Positions 39,418 through 48,115 of a stretch of 52,282 bases of DNA are shown here, piece by piece. How positions within the stretch are numbered: position 1 is the first letter of the stretch; every line of letters begins with the position of its first letter. The stretch spans positions 1 to 52,282 of the forward strand of contig NZ_FCOE02000048.1 in the NCBI RefSeq assembly GCF_001544915.2, read 5' to 3'. The notes under the pieces are model-generated. The model worked only from the letters and a program-made list of their open reading frames with translations, did not search any database and was not told where the DNA came from. Source of the stretch: Caballeronia pedi. GTDB lineage: Bacteria; Pseudomonadota; Gammaproteobacteria; Burkholderiales; Burkholderiaceae. The translations under genes and the position numbers were made by a program.

Positions 39418-40329
39418 TCAGCCGAGGAATTCCGGCTCCGCCAATCCTTTCACACCGGGCCGCACTGCGAGCACGTTGCCCGCGAGCGGTTGCTGAGCGA
39501 GTTCCTTTTCGTTCATGCGCCGACGCGCCGTCGTGATGAAAAGCGTGTCGAGATCCGGGCCGCCGAAGCACAGGCTGCTCACGCGCCGCACGGGCAGGTT
39601 GATGACCATGTCGATTCGTCCGCGCGGGTCGTAGCGTGTGACGCACCAGCCGTCCATGTTGGCGCTCCAGAAGCACCCGTCGGCATCGACGGTCGAGCCA
39701 TCGCAAATGCCGCGTCCGAGCGGCACGTCCGCGAATTTGCGGCGGTTATAGATAGCGCCGTCTACCGAGTCGTAATCGAATACGTCGATCTGGCAACTGA
39801 ACGAATCGGTCATGTACATGAGCCGGTTATCGGGGCTGAAACTGATGCCGTTGATACAAGTGATGCCCTCCATGATCAGCTTCGGCTGCAGATCGGGATC
39901 GAGACGGAACAGGCGCCCGCGCGGCGTGTAGGCGGCGGCTTCGACCGTGCCGGACCAGTAGCGTCCGTGACGATCGCACTTGCCGTCGTTGAAACGGTTC
40001 CTGGGGCGTTCGGCATCCGGACGCGCGATTTCGCTCAGTTCACCGGTCTCGGGCGAGAAAAAATAGAAGCCCGAACGCATGCCCACGATCAGGCCGCCTT
40101 TGGCGCGCAGGCCGATGCTGCCGATCTCTTCCTGCATCGGCCAGCTTTTCTTGGCGCCGCTCGAAATGTCGAGGCGATGAATCGCCTGACCGATGCCATC
40201 CACCCACCACAGCAATTGCGTCTTCTCGTCCCAGATGATCGATTCGCCGAGCACGTCGGGCGAGGAATCGACCACGTCGATGTCCGAACCTACCATGTCG
40301 ATCGGTCTCGTGATGCTGCTGACTGTCAT
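39418..40329 (-). CDS. SMP-30/gluconolactonase family hydrolase
   Basis: Six-bladed beta-propeller lactonase of 303 residues. Metal ligands are visible as the Glu in LGESIIWDEKTQ, the Asn in RNRFNDGKCD, the Asn in TCINGISFSPDN and the Asp in GSTVDADGCFWSA. GRYWSGTVEAAAYTPRGRLFRLD is a standard blade. AGGAGG precedes the ATG. Family members open sugar or other lactones to hydroxyacids. It lies 39 bp after the crotonase gene and 127 bp before tetR on the same strand, so it should be co-transcribed with the crotonase. Confidence 0.9.
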   Translation of the reverse strand: MTVSSITRPIDMVGSDIDVVDSSPDVLGESIIWDEKTQLLWWVDGIGQAIHRLDISSGAKKSWPMQEEIGSIGLRAKGGLIVGMRSGFYFFSPETGELSEIARPDAERPRNRFNDGKCDRHGRYWSGTVEAAAYTPRGRLFRLDPDLQPKLIMEGITCINGISFSPDNRLMYMTDSFSCQIDVFDYDSVDGAIYNRRKFADVPLGRGICDGSTVDADGCFWSANMDGWCVTRYDPRGRIDMVINLPVRRVSSLCFGGPDLDTLFITTARRRMNEKELAQQPLAGNVLAVRPGVKGLAEPEFLG

Positions 40330-40368
40330 GCTGCCTCCTGGTTTGTCGATGTAAATGGGTTCGATGGT

Positions 40369-41133
40369 TCAAACAGCCGGTTCCTTCATGCGAGCGATGC
40401 CTTCGAGCGCGAGTCCGTAACCGAGCACGTCATGCAGGCGCGCCTTCAGTTCCTGATTCAGGCAGGTGCGCGTATAGCGTCGCACGAGACGCGGCTGTTT
40501 GAGCATCAGCCTCGCGAGTTCGCGCGCGCGCGGCAAGAGGTCCGTCTGCGGCAGCACTTCGTTGACAAGGCCCATCTTCAGCGCTTCGTCGGCGGAGATC
40601 TCCTGTCCGGTCAACAGAAAATAGTGGCCGCGCGCGCGGCCCATCAGCAACGGCATGATCAGATGCATGCCGTCGCCCGGCACCATGCCGCCCTGAAAAT
40701 GCGCGGTGTCCTGAATGGTCGCGGTGTCGGACGCCAGCACGATGTCGCCGAGCAGCGGAATCTCCGCGTGCCGCACCGCCGGACCGTTGATGACGCTGAT
40801 CACCGGCGCCTCGATATTCAGCAGGTTGATGAGCAGATGCTTCGCTTCCCAGTAGATCGGATCGTAGATCGTGGGCGTCATCGAATTGCGGTTCTGGTGC
40901 ATGCCGGGCGCGATGGCCGGGCCGCTGAACGCATCGCCCGTGCCGGTCATGATGACCACGTCGTTTTCGCGGTCGCGGCCGACATCGAGAAAGGCCTGCT
41001 CGAACTCGCGATGAGCCGTGAGGTTCCACACGAGCGGCTCGCCGTGCGTGTGAAAGTGCATCTCCAGTACGCCGTCGCTGCGCGTCATGCGGATGGTCTC
41101 GAACTTGTCTGCGTATTCGTCGAAATGGCTCAC
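40369..41133 (-). CDS. Crotonase-fold enzyme, 6-oxocamphor hydrolase-like
   Basis: A 254-residue crotonase. WNLTAHREFEQAF and the long block VINGPAVRHAEIPLLGDIVLAS, with TAHFQGGMVPGDGMHLIMPLLMG, recall 6-oxocamphor hydrolase, which cuts a C-C bond of a cyclic beta-diketone by retro-Claisen hydrolysis without CoA. The paired Glu of enoyl-CoA hydratases is not obvious, supporting a non-CoA role, but ordinary hydratase/isomerase activity cannot be excluded. The start is GTG at 41133 with AAAGGA upstream. Its promoter carries the perfect TetR operator. Confidence 0.8.
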   Translation of the reverse strand: MSHFDEYADKFETIRMTRSDGVLEMHFHTHGEPLVWNLTAHREFEQAFLDVGRDRENDVVIMTGTGDAFSGPAIAPGMHQNRNSMTPTIYDPIYWEAKHLLINLLNIEAPVISVINGPAVRHAEIPLLGDIVLASDTATIQDTAHFQGGMVPGDGMHLIMPLLMGRARGHYFLLTGQEISADEALKMGLVNEVLPQTDLLPRARELARLMLKQPRLVRRYTRTCLNQELKARLHDVLGYGLALEGIARMKEPAV

Positions 41134-41220
41134 GGCTCTGTCCTTTGCTTAACGATGAAGATTCGCGCTGGCGACGGTCGCTCGGGTGCGACATGTCGCC
41201 GGCAAGGGTTTCAGCCGCCG

Positions 41221-41249
41221 ATACTAGTCCTGACTGATCGATCAGTCAA
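41221..41249 (-). promoter_or_regulatory. Sigma-70 promoter of the crotonase operon
   Basis: On the minus strand, TTGACT (41249-41244) and TAGTAT (41226-41221) are spaced by exactly 17 bp, about 90 bp before the crotonase GTG. The spacer and -35 contain the perfect TetR operator, so repressor and polymerase should compete. Confidence 0.72.
41231..41248. promoter_or_regulatory. TetR operator copy 2 (perfect 18-bp palindrome)
   Basis: TGACTGATCGATCAGTCA reads the same on both strands. It overlaps the -35 and spacer of the crotonase promoter. It is the best copy of the three and defines the consensus. Confidence 0.75.
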
Positions 41250-41312
41250 CAAGGGAAATTCCGCCCGCGTTTCCGGTTGACCACCCGTTCGCTCGTCCGC
41301 TACTGTGCTGAC

Positions 41313-41330
41313 TGTTCGATCGATCAGTTT
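41313..41330. promoter_or_regulatory. TetR operator copy 3 (MFS promoter side)
   Basis: TGTTCGATCGATCAGTTT shares the GATCGATCAGT core with copies 1 and 2. A possible plus-strand promoter (TTGACC 41277-41282, TACTGT 41301-41306) would place it at or just after the transcription start of the MFS/molybdenum hydroxylase operon. Confidence 0.6.
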
Positions 41331-41496
41331 TTCGTTTCCTGCGGATCCGCTGTTCTTCGACCGGATCCACGCAGCCCCTGACAAAAGCCCATGCCGCCGG
41401 CCCGGCCGCGCGCCGGCAGGCTCAAGGAGACAGCTTCATGAAACGCTTTCCGTCGTCCACGCGCCGTTTTCCCAACCTTCACTGAGAGGGGCCGCC

Positions 41497-42834
41497 ATGT
41501 CGCGCAAAATCGCTCTCGACGCCAACGCCCCCGCTCCAATGACAACACCCGACGACACGCAGCGCGCGCTGTATTTCAAGGTCGCCGTTCGGCTCGTGCC
41601 GTTTCTGATCGTGTGTTACGTGGTTGCGTATCTCGACCGCATCAACGTCGGGTTCGCCAAGCTGCAGATGCAGGAGGCGCTCGGTTTCAGCGACGCCGTG
41701 TACGGTCTGGGCGCAGGCATATTTTTCATCGGCTACTTTCTGTTCGAAGTGCCGAGCAATCTGCTTTTGCAGCGTATCGGCGCGCGCAAGACCATCACGC
41801 GCATCATGGTGCTGTGGGGGATCACCGGCTGCGCCATGGCGACGGTATCGAGTCCCGGCGCGTTCTATGTGCTGCGCTTTCTGCTCGGTGTGTTCGAGGC
41901 GGGCTTCTTTCCGGGCGTGGTCTATTTCCTGAGCCAGTGGTTCCCGCGCAGCCGGCGCGGGCAGATTCTCGGTCTCTTCATGACGGGCTTCCCGATCGCG
42001 GGAATGATCGGCGGTCCCGTTTCAGGATGGGCGATGTCGCATCTCGCGGGCATCGCGGGGCTTGCGGGCTGGCAGTGGCTGTACATCGTCGAAGCGGTGC
42101 CGGCGGTGCTGCTGGGCATCGTGACGTGGTTTACGCTGTCGGACGATATCGAGCGCGCCCGATGGCTCACCGAGCCGGAGCGCGACACCTTGCGCCACGC
42201 ATTGCGCGAAGAAGCCCACGACGCGGGCGCGAGACATGCCGGCCAGTTGCGGCAAGTGATCGCGGATCCGAAGGTCTACCTCATGAGTTTCGCGTACTTC
42301 ACGTTCATCTGCGGCACGTATGCGCTGAGTTTCTGGCTGCCGACGGTGCTGAAGGCCGCGGGCGCGACGAGCGTGGAGCGCATCGGCTGGCTGTCGGCGA
42401 TTCCTTACGGCATCGCGGCCATCGGCATGGTGTTGATCTGCCGTAGCTCGGACCGCCTGCTCGAGCGCCGCTGGCACGGTGCGCTGGCCGCCTTTGCGGG
42501 AGCCATCGCGCTTTCGCTGCTGCCGCTTCTGGCGCATGATCTGACTGCGACCATCGTGCTGCTGACGATCGCATCGATCACCGTGTTCGTCACCATTCCG
42601 CTGCTGTGGTCGCTCGCGTCGGACTACTTCGCGGGCTCCCCGGCCGCCGCGGTTGCCATCGCGTTCGTCAACAGCCTGGGTCTTCTGGGCGGCTTCGCCA
42701 GTCCGTTCGCGATGGGCTGGCTCAAGACGCTGAGCGGCACGCTGAACAGCGGCCTCTATCTGATGACGACGCTGCTCGCACTCGGCGCCTGCGCCATGCT
42801 GTGCATGCGCGCCGGAGCACGGACAAACGGATGA
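41497..42834 (+). CDS. MFS permease of the anion:cation symporter type
   Basis: Twelve-segment secondary transporter of 445 residues. The motif RLVPFLIVCYVVAYLDRINVGFAKLQM in segment 1, GYFLFEVPSNLLLQRIGARKTITRIMVLWG, and FYVLRFLLGVFEAGFFPGVVYFLSQWFP are typical of the ACS family (phthalate, tartrate, hydroxyphenylacetate and related permeases). GAGAGGGG precedes ATG 41497. It is the first gene of the operon and overlaps the molybdenum hydroxylase large subunit by 4 nt. The cargo is probably an organic acid anion that the hydroxylase oxidises. Confidence 0.92.
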   Translation: MSRKIALDANAPAPMTTPDDTQRALYFKVAVRLVPFLIVCYVVAYLDRINVGFAKLQMQEALGFSDAVYGLGAGIFFIGYFLFEVPSNLLLQRIGARKTITRIMVLWGITGCAMATVSSPGAFYVLRFLLGVFEAGFFPGVVYFLSQWFPRSRRGQILGLFMTGFPIAGMIGGPVSGWAMSHLAGIAGLAGWQWLYIVEAVPAVLLGIVTWFTLSDDIERARWLTEPERDTLRHALREEAHDAGARHAGQLRQVIADPKVYLMSFAYFTFICGTYALSFWLPTVLKAAGATSVERIGWLSAIPYGIAAIGMVLICRSSDRLLERRWHGALAAFAGAIALSLLPLLAHDLTATIVLLTIASITVFVTIPLLWSLASDYFAGSPAAAVAIAFVNSLGLLGGFASPFAMGWLKTLSGTLNSGLYLMTTLLALGACAMLCMRAGARTNG

Positions 42835-45263
42835 CGAACGAAGCGACGAACCAGACGCAATCGCAGCCGGCACACATGGAACAGACCTTCAAGGATGCAT
42901 CGCCGGGAAGTCTGCTGGGCGCGAGCGTCGCCCGGCTGGACGGCGCGCGATTCGTGTCGGGGCGGGTGGACTACAGCGCCGATCTCATTCCGCAAGGCGC
43001 GCTCCACCTCGCGATCCTGCGCAGCGCTCACGCCTGCGCGAGCGTCGTTTCGATCGATCTGTCCGGTGCGCTCGCCATGCCCGGCGTCGTGGCGGGGCTA
43101 ACGGGCGAAGACGCCGCGCGTCTCTCCGATGCCATGCCGCCCGCGATGGATCTGCCCGCCAAAAGCGCGCGCGGTCCGCTGCAGAGCCGCTGTCTCGCAT
43201 TGGGCCACGCGACGTACTTCGGGCAGCCGGTCGCGGCGCTCGTGGCGACATCGGTCCATGATGCGCAGGCGGCGCTCGAGAAGATCCGCGTCGAATACGA
43301 AGTGCACGCGCCGACCGCGAACGCGCGCGACGCCTTGCGCGAAGGTGCGCCGATCGTCCAGCCCGGCTGGGACACCAACCTGCTCGTGCGCGACCGCATC
43401 CGTGCGGGCGATGCCGATGCCGCCTTCGCGCGCGCGGCGCACGTCGCGCGGGGCGAACTGACGATCGGCGCATCGACGAGCGCGCCGATGGAAACACTGT
43501 GCTATATCGCCGAATGGGACGCACGCGGCGAGCGTTACGTGCTGACCGGCACTTTCCAGAATCCTCATACGAGCCGCTGGCTGATCGCGGCGGCGCTGCG
43601 CGTGAAGGAGTCGCAGGTGCGGGTGATCGCGCCGCGCATCGGCGGAACGTTCGGGCTCAAGATGGCGGGGCATCCCGAGGAAGTGCTGGTGGCGCTGTTC
43701 AGCCGCATTACGAAGCGCCCGGTTGCGTGGGTCGAGGAGCGGCGCGAAACGTTGCTCGCGGGCGCGCGCTCGCAACATCACAGCTTCGAGATCGCGGCGG
43801 ACGAGCATGGCAGGCTGATCGGCTGGCGTGACCGGATGCTGGTCGATGTAGGCATCATCGGCGCGGGTCACAGCTGGGCGATGGCGCTCGTCACGCCGGC
43901 CGTGTTTCCGACCGTCTATACCATCGAGCATTGCGATGTCGAATGCTCGCTCGCCATCACCAACCAGCCGCCGTGGCAGGCCATTCGCGGTTACGGCAAG
44001 GAGATCGGCAACCTCGTGCTGGAGCGCGCCGTCGATCTGCTCGCTCGTCAGACAGGCATCGATCCGGTCGAGTTGCGGCGGCGCAATCTGGTTGCGCGCG
44101 AAGCCTTGCCGCGTCTGCTGCCCTCGGGGCTCAATGTGGATAGCGGCGACTATCCGGGCGGCCTCGATCAATTGCTGGCCCTGTTCGATTATCCGCAATG
44201 GCAGGCGCGCTCGCGGGCCGCGCGTGACACGGAGCGGCGCATCGGCATCGGGGTTGCGTTCGAACTGACGCCGGAAGGCGGCGCGCGGCCCGGCAACTTT
44301 CCCAACGGCTACGAGACATCGACCGTGCGCGTGATGCCCTCGGGCGATGTGCAGGTGCTCACGGGCGTGACATCGCCCGGCAGCGGCAGCGACACCGGCA
44401 TCGCGCAGATGGTCGCGGGCGAACTGGGATTGCGCGCGGATCAGGTACGCGTGATCGAAGGCGACACCGACGTGACGCCGCTCGGCACCGGCAATGCCAG
44501 CAGCCGCGCGCTGATGTACGGCGGGACCGCCGCGTATCTGGCCGCGCAGGAGTTGCGCGACAGGCTCCGGCAATGCGCCGCCAACATGCTCGGCGGCGCG
44601 CCCGGCGATATCGTGCTCCGTGACGGCCACGCGTGGCGCGTGCCGGACGGCGCGAATATCGCAGTGGCCGAACTCGCGCTCGGTGCGCATCTGCGGCCAT
44701 TCACAGTGGCGGCGGGCGTGACACTGCCGCTCGAAGTGACACGCAGCTTCGCGCCGAAAAACGTGCGCGTGGAGCCGGACGCGCAGGGCCGCATCGCCAC
44801 GTATCCGACGTTTTCCTATTCCGTGCATGCCGTGGCGCTCGAACTCGACATGCTCACCGGCAACAGCAAGCTGCTCGACTATGCCGTCGTCCACGACTGC
44901 GGCGCGATGATCAACCCCGCGCTCGTCGAAGCGCAACTGCGCGGCGCTATCGTCATGGGGATCGGCGTCGCGTTGTGGGAACTCATCAGATTCGACGACC
45001 GGCATCGCATGATCACCGACCGCTTCAAGAGCTATCTGCTGCCGCGTGCGAACGATCTGCCGCCGATTCGCGTCGGGCATCGCGTCACGCTCAATCCGTT
45101 CCATCCGCTCGGCATGAAGGGCGCGGGGGAATCGGGGCTTGGCGGGGCGCTCGCGGCCGTCAGCAACGCCGTGGCGAATGCGCTCGGCGACGACGCGCGC
45201 CTCGAACACGTACCGGCGACACCGGCGCGCGTCATCGCTGCTCTGAAGGAGCGATGCACGTGA
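42831..45263 (+). CDS. Molybdenum hydroxylase large (molybdopterin) subunit
   Basis: Catalytic Mo-cytosine-dinucleotide subunit, 810 residues, xanthine-dehydrogenase/CoxL fold. It starts with LLGASVARLDGARFVSGRVDYSADL, has RIGGTFGLKM (family GGGFG-K loop altered to GGTFG), QAIRGYGKEIGNLVLERAVDLLA, SPGSGSDTG-IAQMVAGELG and the catalytic Glu in MKGAGESGLGGALAAVSNAVANAL. The CO-dehydrogenase AYxCSFR loop is absent, so the substrate is a heterocycle, aldehyde or similar acid and not CO. The ATG overlaps the MFS stop (ATGA). Long open frames on the opposite strand are by-products of GC bias. Confidence 0.92.
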   Translation: MTNEATNQTQSQPAHMEQTFKDASPGSLLGASVARLDGARFVSGRVDYSADLIPQGALHLAILRSAHACASVVSIDLSGALAMPGVVAGLTGEDAARLSDAMPPAMDLPAKSARGPLQSRCLALGHATYFGQPVAALVATSVHDAQAALEKIRVEYEVHAPTANARDALREGAPIVQPGWDTNLLVRDRIRAGDADAAFARAAHVARGELTIGASTSAPMETLCYIAEWDARGERYVLTGTFQNPHTSRWLIAAALRVKESQVRVIAPRIGGTFGLKMAGHPEEVLVALFSRITKRPVAWVEERRETLLAGARSQHHSFEIAADEHGRLIGWRDRMLVDVGIIGAGHSWAMALVTPAVFPTVYTIEHCDVECSLAITNQPPWQAIRGYGKEIGNLVLERAVDLLARQTGIDPVELRRRNLVAREALPRLLPSGLNVDSGDYPGGLDQLLALFDYPQWQARSRAARDTERRIGIGVAFELTPEGGARPGNFPNGYETSTVRVMPSGDVQVLTGVTSPGSGSDTGIAQMVAGELGLRADQVRVIEGDTDVTPLGTGNASSRALMYGGTAAYLAAQELRDRLRQCAANMLGGAPGDIVLRDGHAWRVPDGANIAVAELALGAHLRPFTVAAGVTLPLEVTRSFAPKNVRVEPDAQGRIATYPTFSYSVHAVALELDMLTGNSKLLDYAVVHDCGAMINPALVEAQLRGAIVMGIGVALWELIRFDDRHRMITDRFKSYLLPRANDLPPIRVGHRVTLNPFHPLGMKGAGESGLGGALAAVSNAVANALGDDARLEHVPATPARVIAALKERCT

Positions 45264-46120
45264 TCGGACACTGCTTCGAGTTTCATCAGCCAGCGACACT
45301 CGACGATGCCTGCGCCCTGCTGGCCCGCTTTGGTGACGATGCATCCGTGCTCGGCGGCGGCACGATGCTGGTTCCCTCGATGTCGGCGAATCTCGCGCAG
45401 CCGGTGCATCTGATCGGTCTCGCGGCGCTCGGCCTGAACGAGGTAGCGCTGGACGACACGCATCTGCATATCGGCGCCATGACGACGTATGCGCGCTTGC
45501 TTGCCTCGCCGCTCGTCGCAACCCATGCGCCGCTGCTCGCCGCGATGACCGCGCAGGTCACGGGTGGTGCGTCCATTCTGAATCAGGGCACGCTCGGCGG
45601 GGCCGCGAGCTTCGCGAATCCGTCGTCGGATGCACCGGGCTGTCTCGCGGCGATGGAGACGATCTTCGAACTGAGCTCGTCGCGTGGCGTGCGCCACGTC
45701 GCGGCATGCGATTTTTTCGTGGACGCCTTTTGCACCGCACTGCGGGCCGACGAAATCCTCACCGGCATTCGCGTGCCGCGCGATGCGACGCTCGTCGCCT
45801 GCGAATATCAGAAGTACAAGGCGAGCGCGAGTTCGTGGCCGATCGTGACGGTCGCGTGTTCGCTGCATCGGGGCGAACAGGTGAGCGTGCGGCTCGCGGT
45901 CGGCGCGGCGGGGCGGCGGCCTGCATACCGGCGATTCGTGATCGAAGAAGCCACGCTGCGTGCGCCCGATGCCTTCATCGAACAGGCGGCGATGAGCGCG
46001 CTGGATCTCGTGGGCGTTGGCTGGAGCGATGAACTCGCGGATGGACGTTACCGCTGCGCGATCCTGCCGGGTGTGGTGAAGCGGCACCTGCGAAGCGTGC
46101 TTACAGGAACGAAGTCATGA
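45254..46120 (+). CDS. Molybdenum hydroxylase FAD-binding medium subunit
   Basis: CoxM/XdhB-like flavoprotein of 288 residues that passes electrons from the Fe-S subunit to the acceptor. FAD motifs VLGGGTMLVPSMSANL and TLGGAASFANPSSD are present (family AGGT and TIGG motifs, the first varied to GGGT). C-terminal CO-DH-flavoprotein domain: YQKYKASASSWPIVTVACSLHRG and VGAAGRRPAYRRF. The ATG overlaps the large-subunit stop region by 10 nt. Gene order L-M-S is less common than M-S-L or S-M-L. Confidence 0.92.
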   Translation: MHVIGHCFEFHQPATLDDACALLARFGDDASVLGGGTMLVPSMSANLAQPVHLIGLAALGLNEVALDDTHLHIGAMTTYARLLASPLVATHAPLLAAMTAQVTGGASILNQGTLGGAASFANPSSDAPGCLAAMETIFELSSSRGVRHVAACDFFVDAFCTALRADEILTGIRVPRDATLVACEYQKYKASASSWPIVTVACSLHRGEQVSVRLAVGAAGRRPAYRRFVIEEATLRAPDAFIEQAAMSALDLVGVGWSDELADGRYRCAILPGVVKRHLRSVLTGTKS

Positions 46121-46584
46121 AACGAACCATCGAGGTGCGACTTACGCTCAACGGCGAGCCGCGTGTCGCAGAGGCGGATTCGCGCCAGTTGCTCGTCGAA
46201 CTGATTCGCGATGTGCTGGACGCGAAGGGCACGCGCATCGGCTGCCTGACCGGAGATTGCGGCGCGTGCACGGTGCTGATCGATGGCGAGGTGCGCAAAT
46301 CCTGCCTCGTGCTGGCCGCGTCGATAAGCGGTAACGATGTGCGGACGATCGAAGGCATCGAGGGCATCGAAGCGTTGCAGGAGGCGTTCATCGCCGAGAA
46401 CGGGTTTCAGTGCGGCTTTTGTACGAGCGGGATGATCGTCGCGGCGGCGGACTTGCTGAAGAACAATCCTTCGCCGAGTCGCGATGAGATTCGGCGCGCC
46501 ATCAGCGGCAATCTTTGTCGATGCACGGGTTACGAGAGCATCGTCGAGTCGATTCATCGCGCGGCGCACGGCACAATCGGCTGA
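46117..46584 (+). CDS. Molybdenum hydroxylase 2Fe-2S small subunit
   Basis: Electron-transfer subunit of 155 residues. The N-terminal plant-type 2Fe-2S cluster is in GCLTGDCGACTVLIDG with a fourth Cys in RKSCLVLA. The C-terminal helical cluster is in CGFCTSGMIVAAADLLKNN and GNLCRCTGYESIVESI. All eight cysteines are present. ATGA overlap with the medium-subunit stop indicates coupled translation. No maturation (XdhC/CoxF) or cytochrome partner is encoded nearby, so the electron acceptor is unknown; the broken cytochrome at 38.3 kb cannot serve. Confidence 0.94.
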   Translation: MKRTIEVRLTLNGEPRVAEADSRQLLVELIRDVLDAKGTRIGCLTGDCGACTVLIDGEVRKSCLVLAASISGNDVRTIEGIEGIEALQEAFIAENGFQCGFCTSGMIVAAADLLKNNPSPSRDEIRRAISGNLCRCTGYESIVESIHRAAHGTIG

Positions 46585-46615
46585 TGTCGCGCTCAATCAG
46601 ACAGAGGAGGAAACG

Positions 46616-46930
46616 ATGTCTCAGCAATCCGGCGTCACGATCTACGTGACTTACCTAGGCGAACCTGGTGCCCGTTTCGATCGCGCGTATTACGTCGATC
46701 ATCATCTGCCGCTCGTGATGCGTCATTGGTCGCAATACGGTTTGCGAAGTGTCGCGGCGTTTTTTCCGACGGTGGCGCAGGCGGGAACGCTCGCCATCTG
46801 CGAATGCCGCTTTTGCGACATGGCATCGGTCGATGCGGCGTTCGCTTCGCCCGAAGCAGCCGAAGTAATGGCCGACCTTCCGCATTTCACCGATCTCGCA
46901 GCGCATCGCTCACGCGCGATGCCGTTATAA
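46616..46930 (+). CDS. EthD family protein
   Basis: A 104-residue dimeric alpha/beta-barrel protein. Motifs are VTIYVTYLGEPGARFDRAYYVDHHLPLVMRHWSQYGLRS, with the YYxDHHLPL signature of EthD, and the C-terminal ASPEAAEVMADLPHFTD. EthD-type proteins accompany oxygenases; the best known is needed for ether (ETBE) degradation, though its activity is unclear. AGGAGG precedes the ATG, 31 bp after the small subunit. A possible role is tautomerising or lactonising the hydroxylated product. Confidence 0.86.
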   Translation: MSQQSGVTIYVTYLGEPGARFDRAYYVDHHLPLVMRHWSQYGLRSVAAFFPTVAQAGTLAICECRFCDMASVDAAFASPEAAEVMADLPHFTDLAAHRSRAMPL

Positions 46931-47006
46931 GTAACGATTTGGATGACTTATCAAGTCAGACTGTGATGCATCACGCATCGTCTGATTCGTTGCAAGGAGA
47001 AGAACC

Positions 47007-47864
47007 ATGAAAATCGGCATCATCGGACTGGGTGCGATGGGACGCGAGATGGCACGCAACCTCGCGCACGCGGGACATGACGTAAAAGCGTGGAACCGCT
47101 CGGGTGGATTGGTGGATGGCGTGACGATGGTTGCATCGCCCGTGGAAGCATTTCAGGGCGACGCGGTCTTCACGATGCTTTCCGACGACGCCGCGATCCG
47201 CTCGACGCTGATCGCATCCGGCGTACTCGCGCAAGCGAAGGCGGGGCTCGTGCATGTGGTCACATCGACGATCTCGGTCGCGTTCGCACGCGAGTTGGTC
47301 GCGGCCCATGCGGAGGCGGGCATCGGTTACGTGGGCGCTCCCGTGCTCGGACGACCCGATGTCGCGGCGAAAGGCGAACTCAATGTGCTGGCGGCCGGAC
47401 CGCCGGAAGCAATCGCAAAGGTGCGGCCGCTGCTCGACGTGATCGGCGGACGCATCTGGGACATGGGCGACGAAGCGCCGACCGCGAACGCCGCGAAGCT
47501 TGCCTGCAACATGATGATCACGATGGCGATCGAAGCGATGGCCGAAGCCGTCGTGCTCACCGAAGCGAACGGTTTGCCGCGCGAGCGCTTCTTCGATGTG
47601 ATTCTGAATACGCTGTTCGGCAGCCGGTCGTATCAGGTGTACTCGGCGAATATCGCCAATGCGAACTACGAACCGGGCTTCAAGGCGACCCTCGGGTTGA
47701 AGGATTTGCGGCTTGCGTCCGAAGCGGCCGCGGACGCAGGCCGCACGTTGCCGATGCTCAATGCGGTGCATGGGCGCATGAGCGAAACGGTCGCGGCGGG
47801 GATGGGCGAAAGAGACTGGTCGGCGATGGCGAAATACACGATCGAGTCGGGTAGGCCGCGATAG
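47007..47864 (+). CDS. Beta-hydroxyacid dehydrogenase (3-hydroxyisobutyrate dehydrogenase family)
   Basis: A 285-residue NAD(P)-dependent enzyme. It starts MKIGIIGLGAMGREMARNLAHAGHDVKAWNRS (Rossmann GxGxMG), the substrate-binding block is GAPVLGRPDVAAKGELNVLAAG, and the catalytic Lys is in APTANAAKLACNMMI. Family members act on 3-hydroxyisobutyrate, tartronate semialdehyde, glyoxylate or succinic semialdehyde. NADP preference is suggested by the N-R-S pattern after strand 2. AAGGAG precedes the ATG. It is 76 bp after the EthD gene and is the last gene of the operon. Confidence 0.88.
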   Translation: MKIGIIGLGAMGREMARNLAHAGHDVKAWNRSGGLVDGVTMVASPVEAFQGDAVFTMLSDDAAIRSTLIASGVLAQAKAGLVHVVTSTISVAFARELVAAHAEAGIGYVGAPVLGRPDVAAKGELNVLAAGPPEAIAKVRPLLDVIGGRIWDMGDEAPTANAAKLACNMMITMAIEAMAEAVVLTEANGLPRERFFDVILNTLFGSRSYQVYSANIANANYEPGFKATLGLKDLRLASEAAADAGRTLPMLNAVHGRMSETVAAGMGERDWSAMAKYTIESGRPR

Positions 47865-48007
47865 TTCTTTCGTCGCGCAGGGAAGGGCGGGTGCCGGTTC
47901 TGCGTCATCTGCGGAGGACGCGAGAGGCAAGTGCGCCTTTACGGGAAACCCCTTAGAAGAAAAAAATAGTCAGCTATCTCAAAACTCGTTACTCTGGGTA
48001 ACCGTTT

Positions 48008-48026
48008 TCCCAAACACATATTGGGA
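48008..48026. terminator. Weak stem-loop between convergent genes
   Basis: TCCCAA-ACACATA-TTGGGA, with a T-rich stretch several bases further on (CTTTTTC near 48033-48039), lies about 140 bp past the dehydrogenase stop. It could end the plus-strand operon. A second hairpin with arms CACGCCT/AGGCGTG (48050-48076) follows. Neither has a T-run directly attached. Confidence 0.35.
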
Positions 48027-48115
48027 CCTTCCCTTTTTCATCTAATGCACACGCCTGGCGCTTCGCGCGAGGCGTGCGGAGAGACTCATGCCTTAAAAAA
48101 GCGCTCACGCATTAC

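Noticed and set aside
43098..45521. 807-codon minus-strand open frame
   Set aside because: It is antisense to the molybdenum hydroxylase, low-complexity Arg/His/Ala composition, no homology visible.
42831..46584. Aerobic CO dehydrogenase (coxLMS)
   Set aside because: Subunits match in fold, but the CoxL active-site loop AYxCSFR is missing; the corresponding region reads QAIRGYG.
48050..48076. CACGCCT/AGGCGTG hairpin as an intrinsic terminator
   Set aside because: A good stem, but no T-run follows on either strand; mentioned only as a hairpin.
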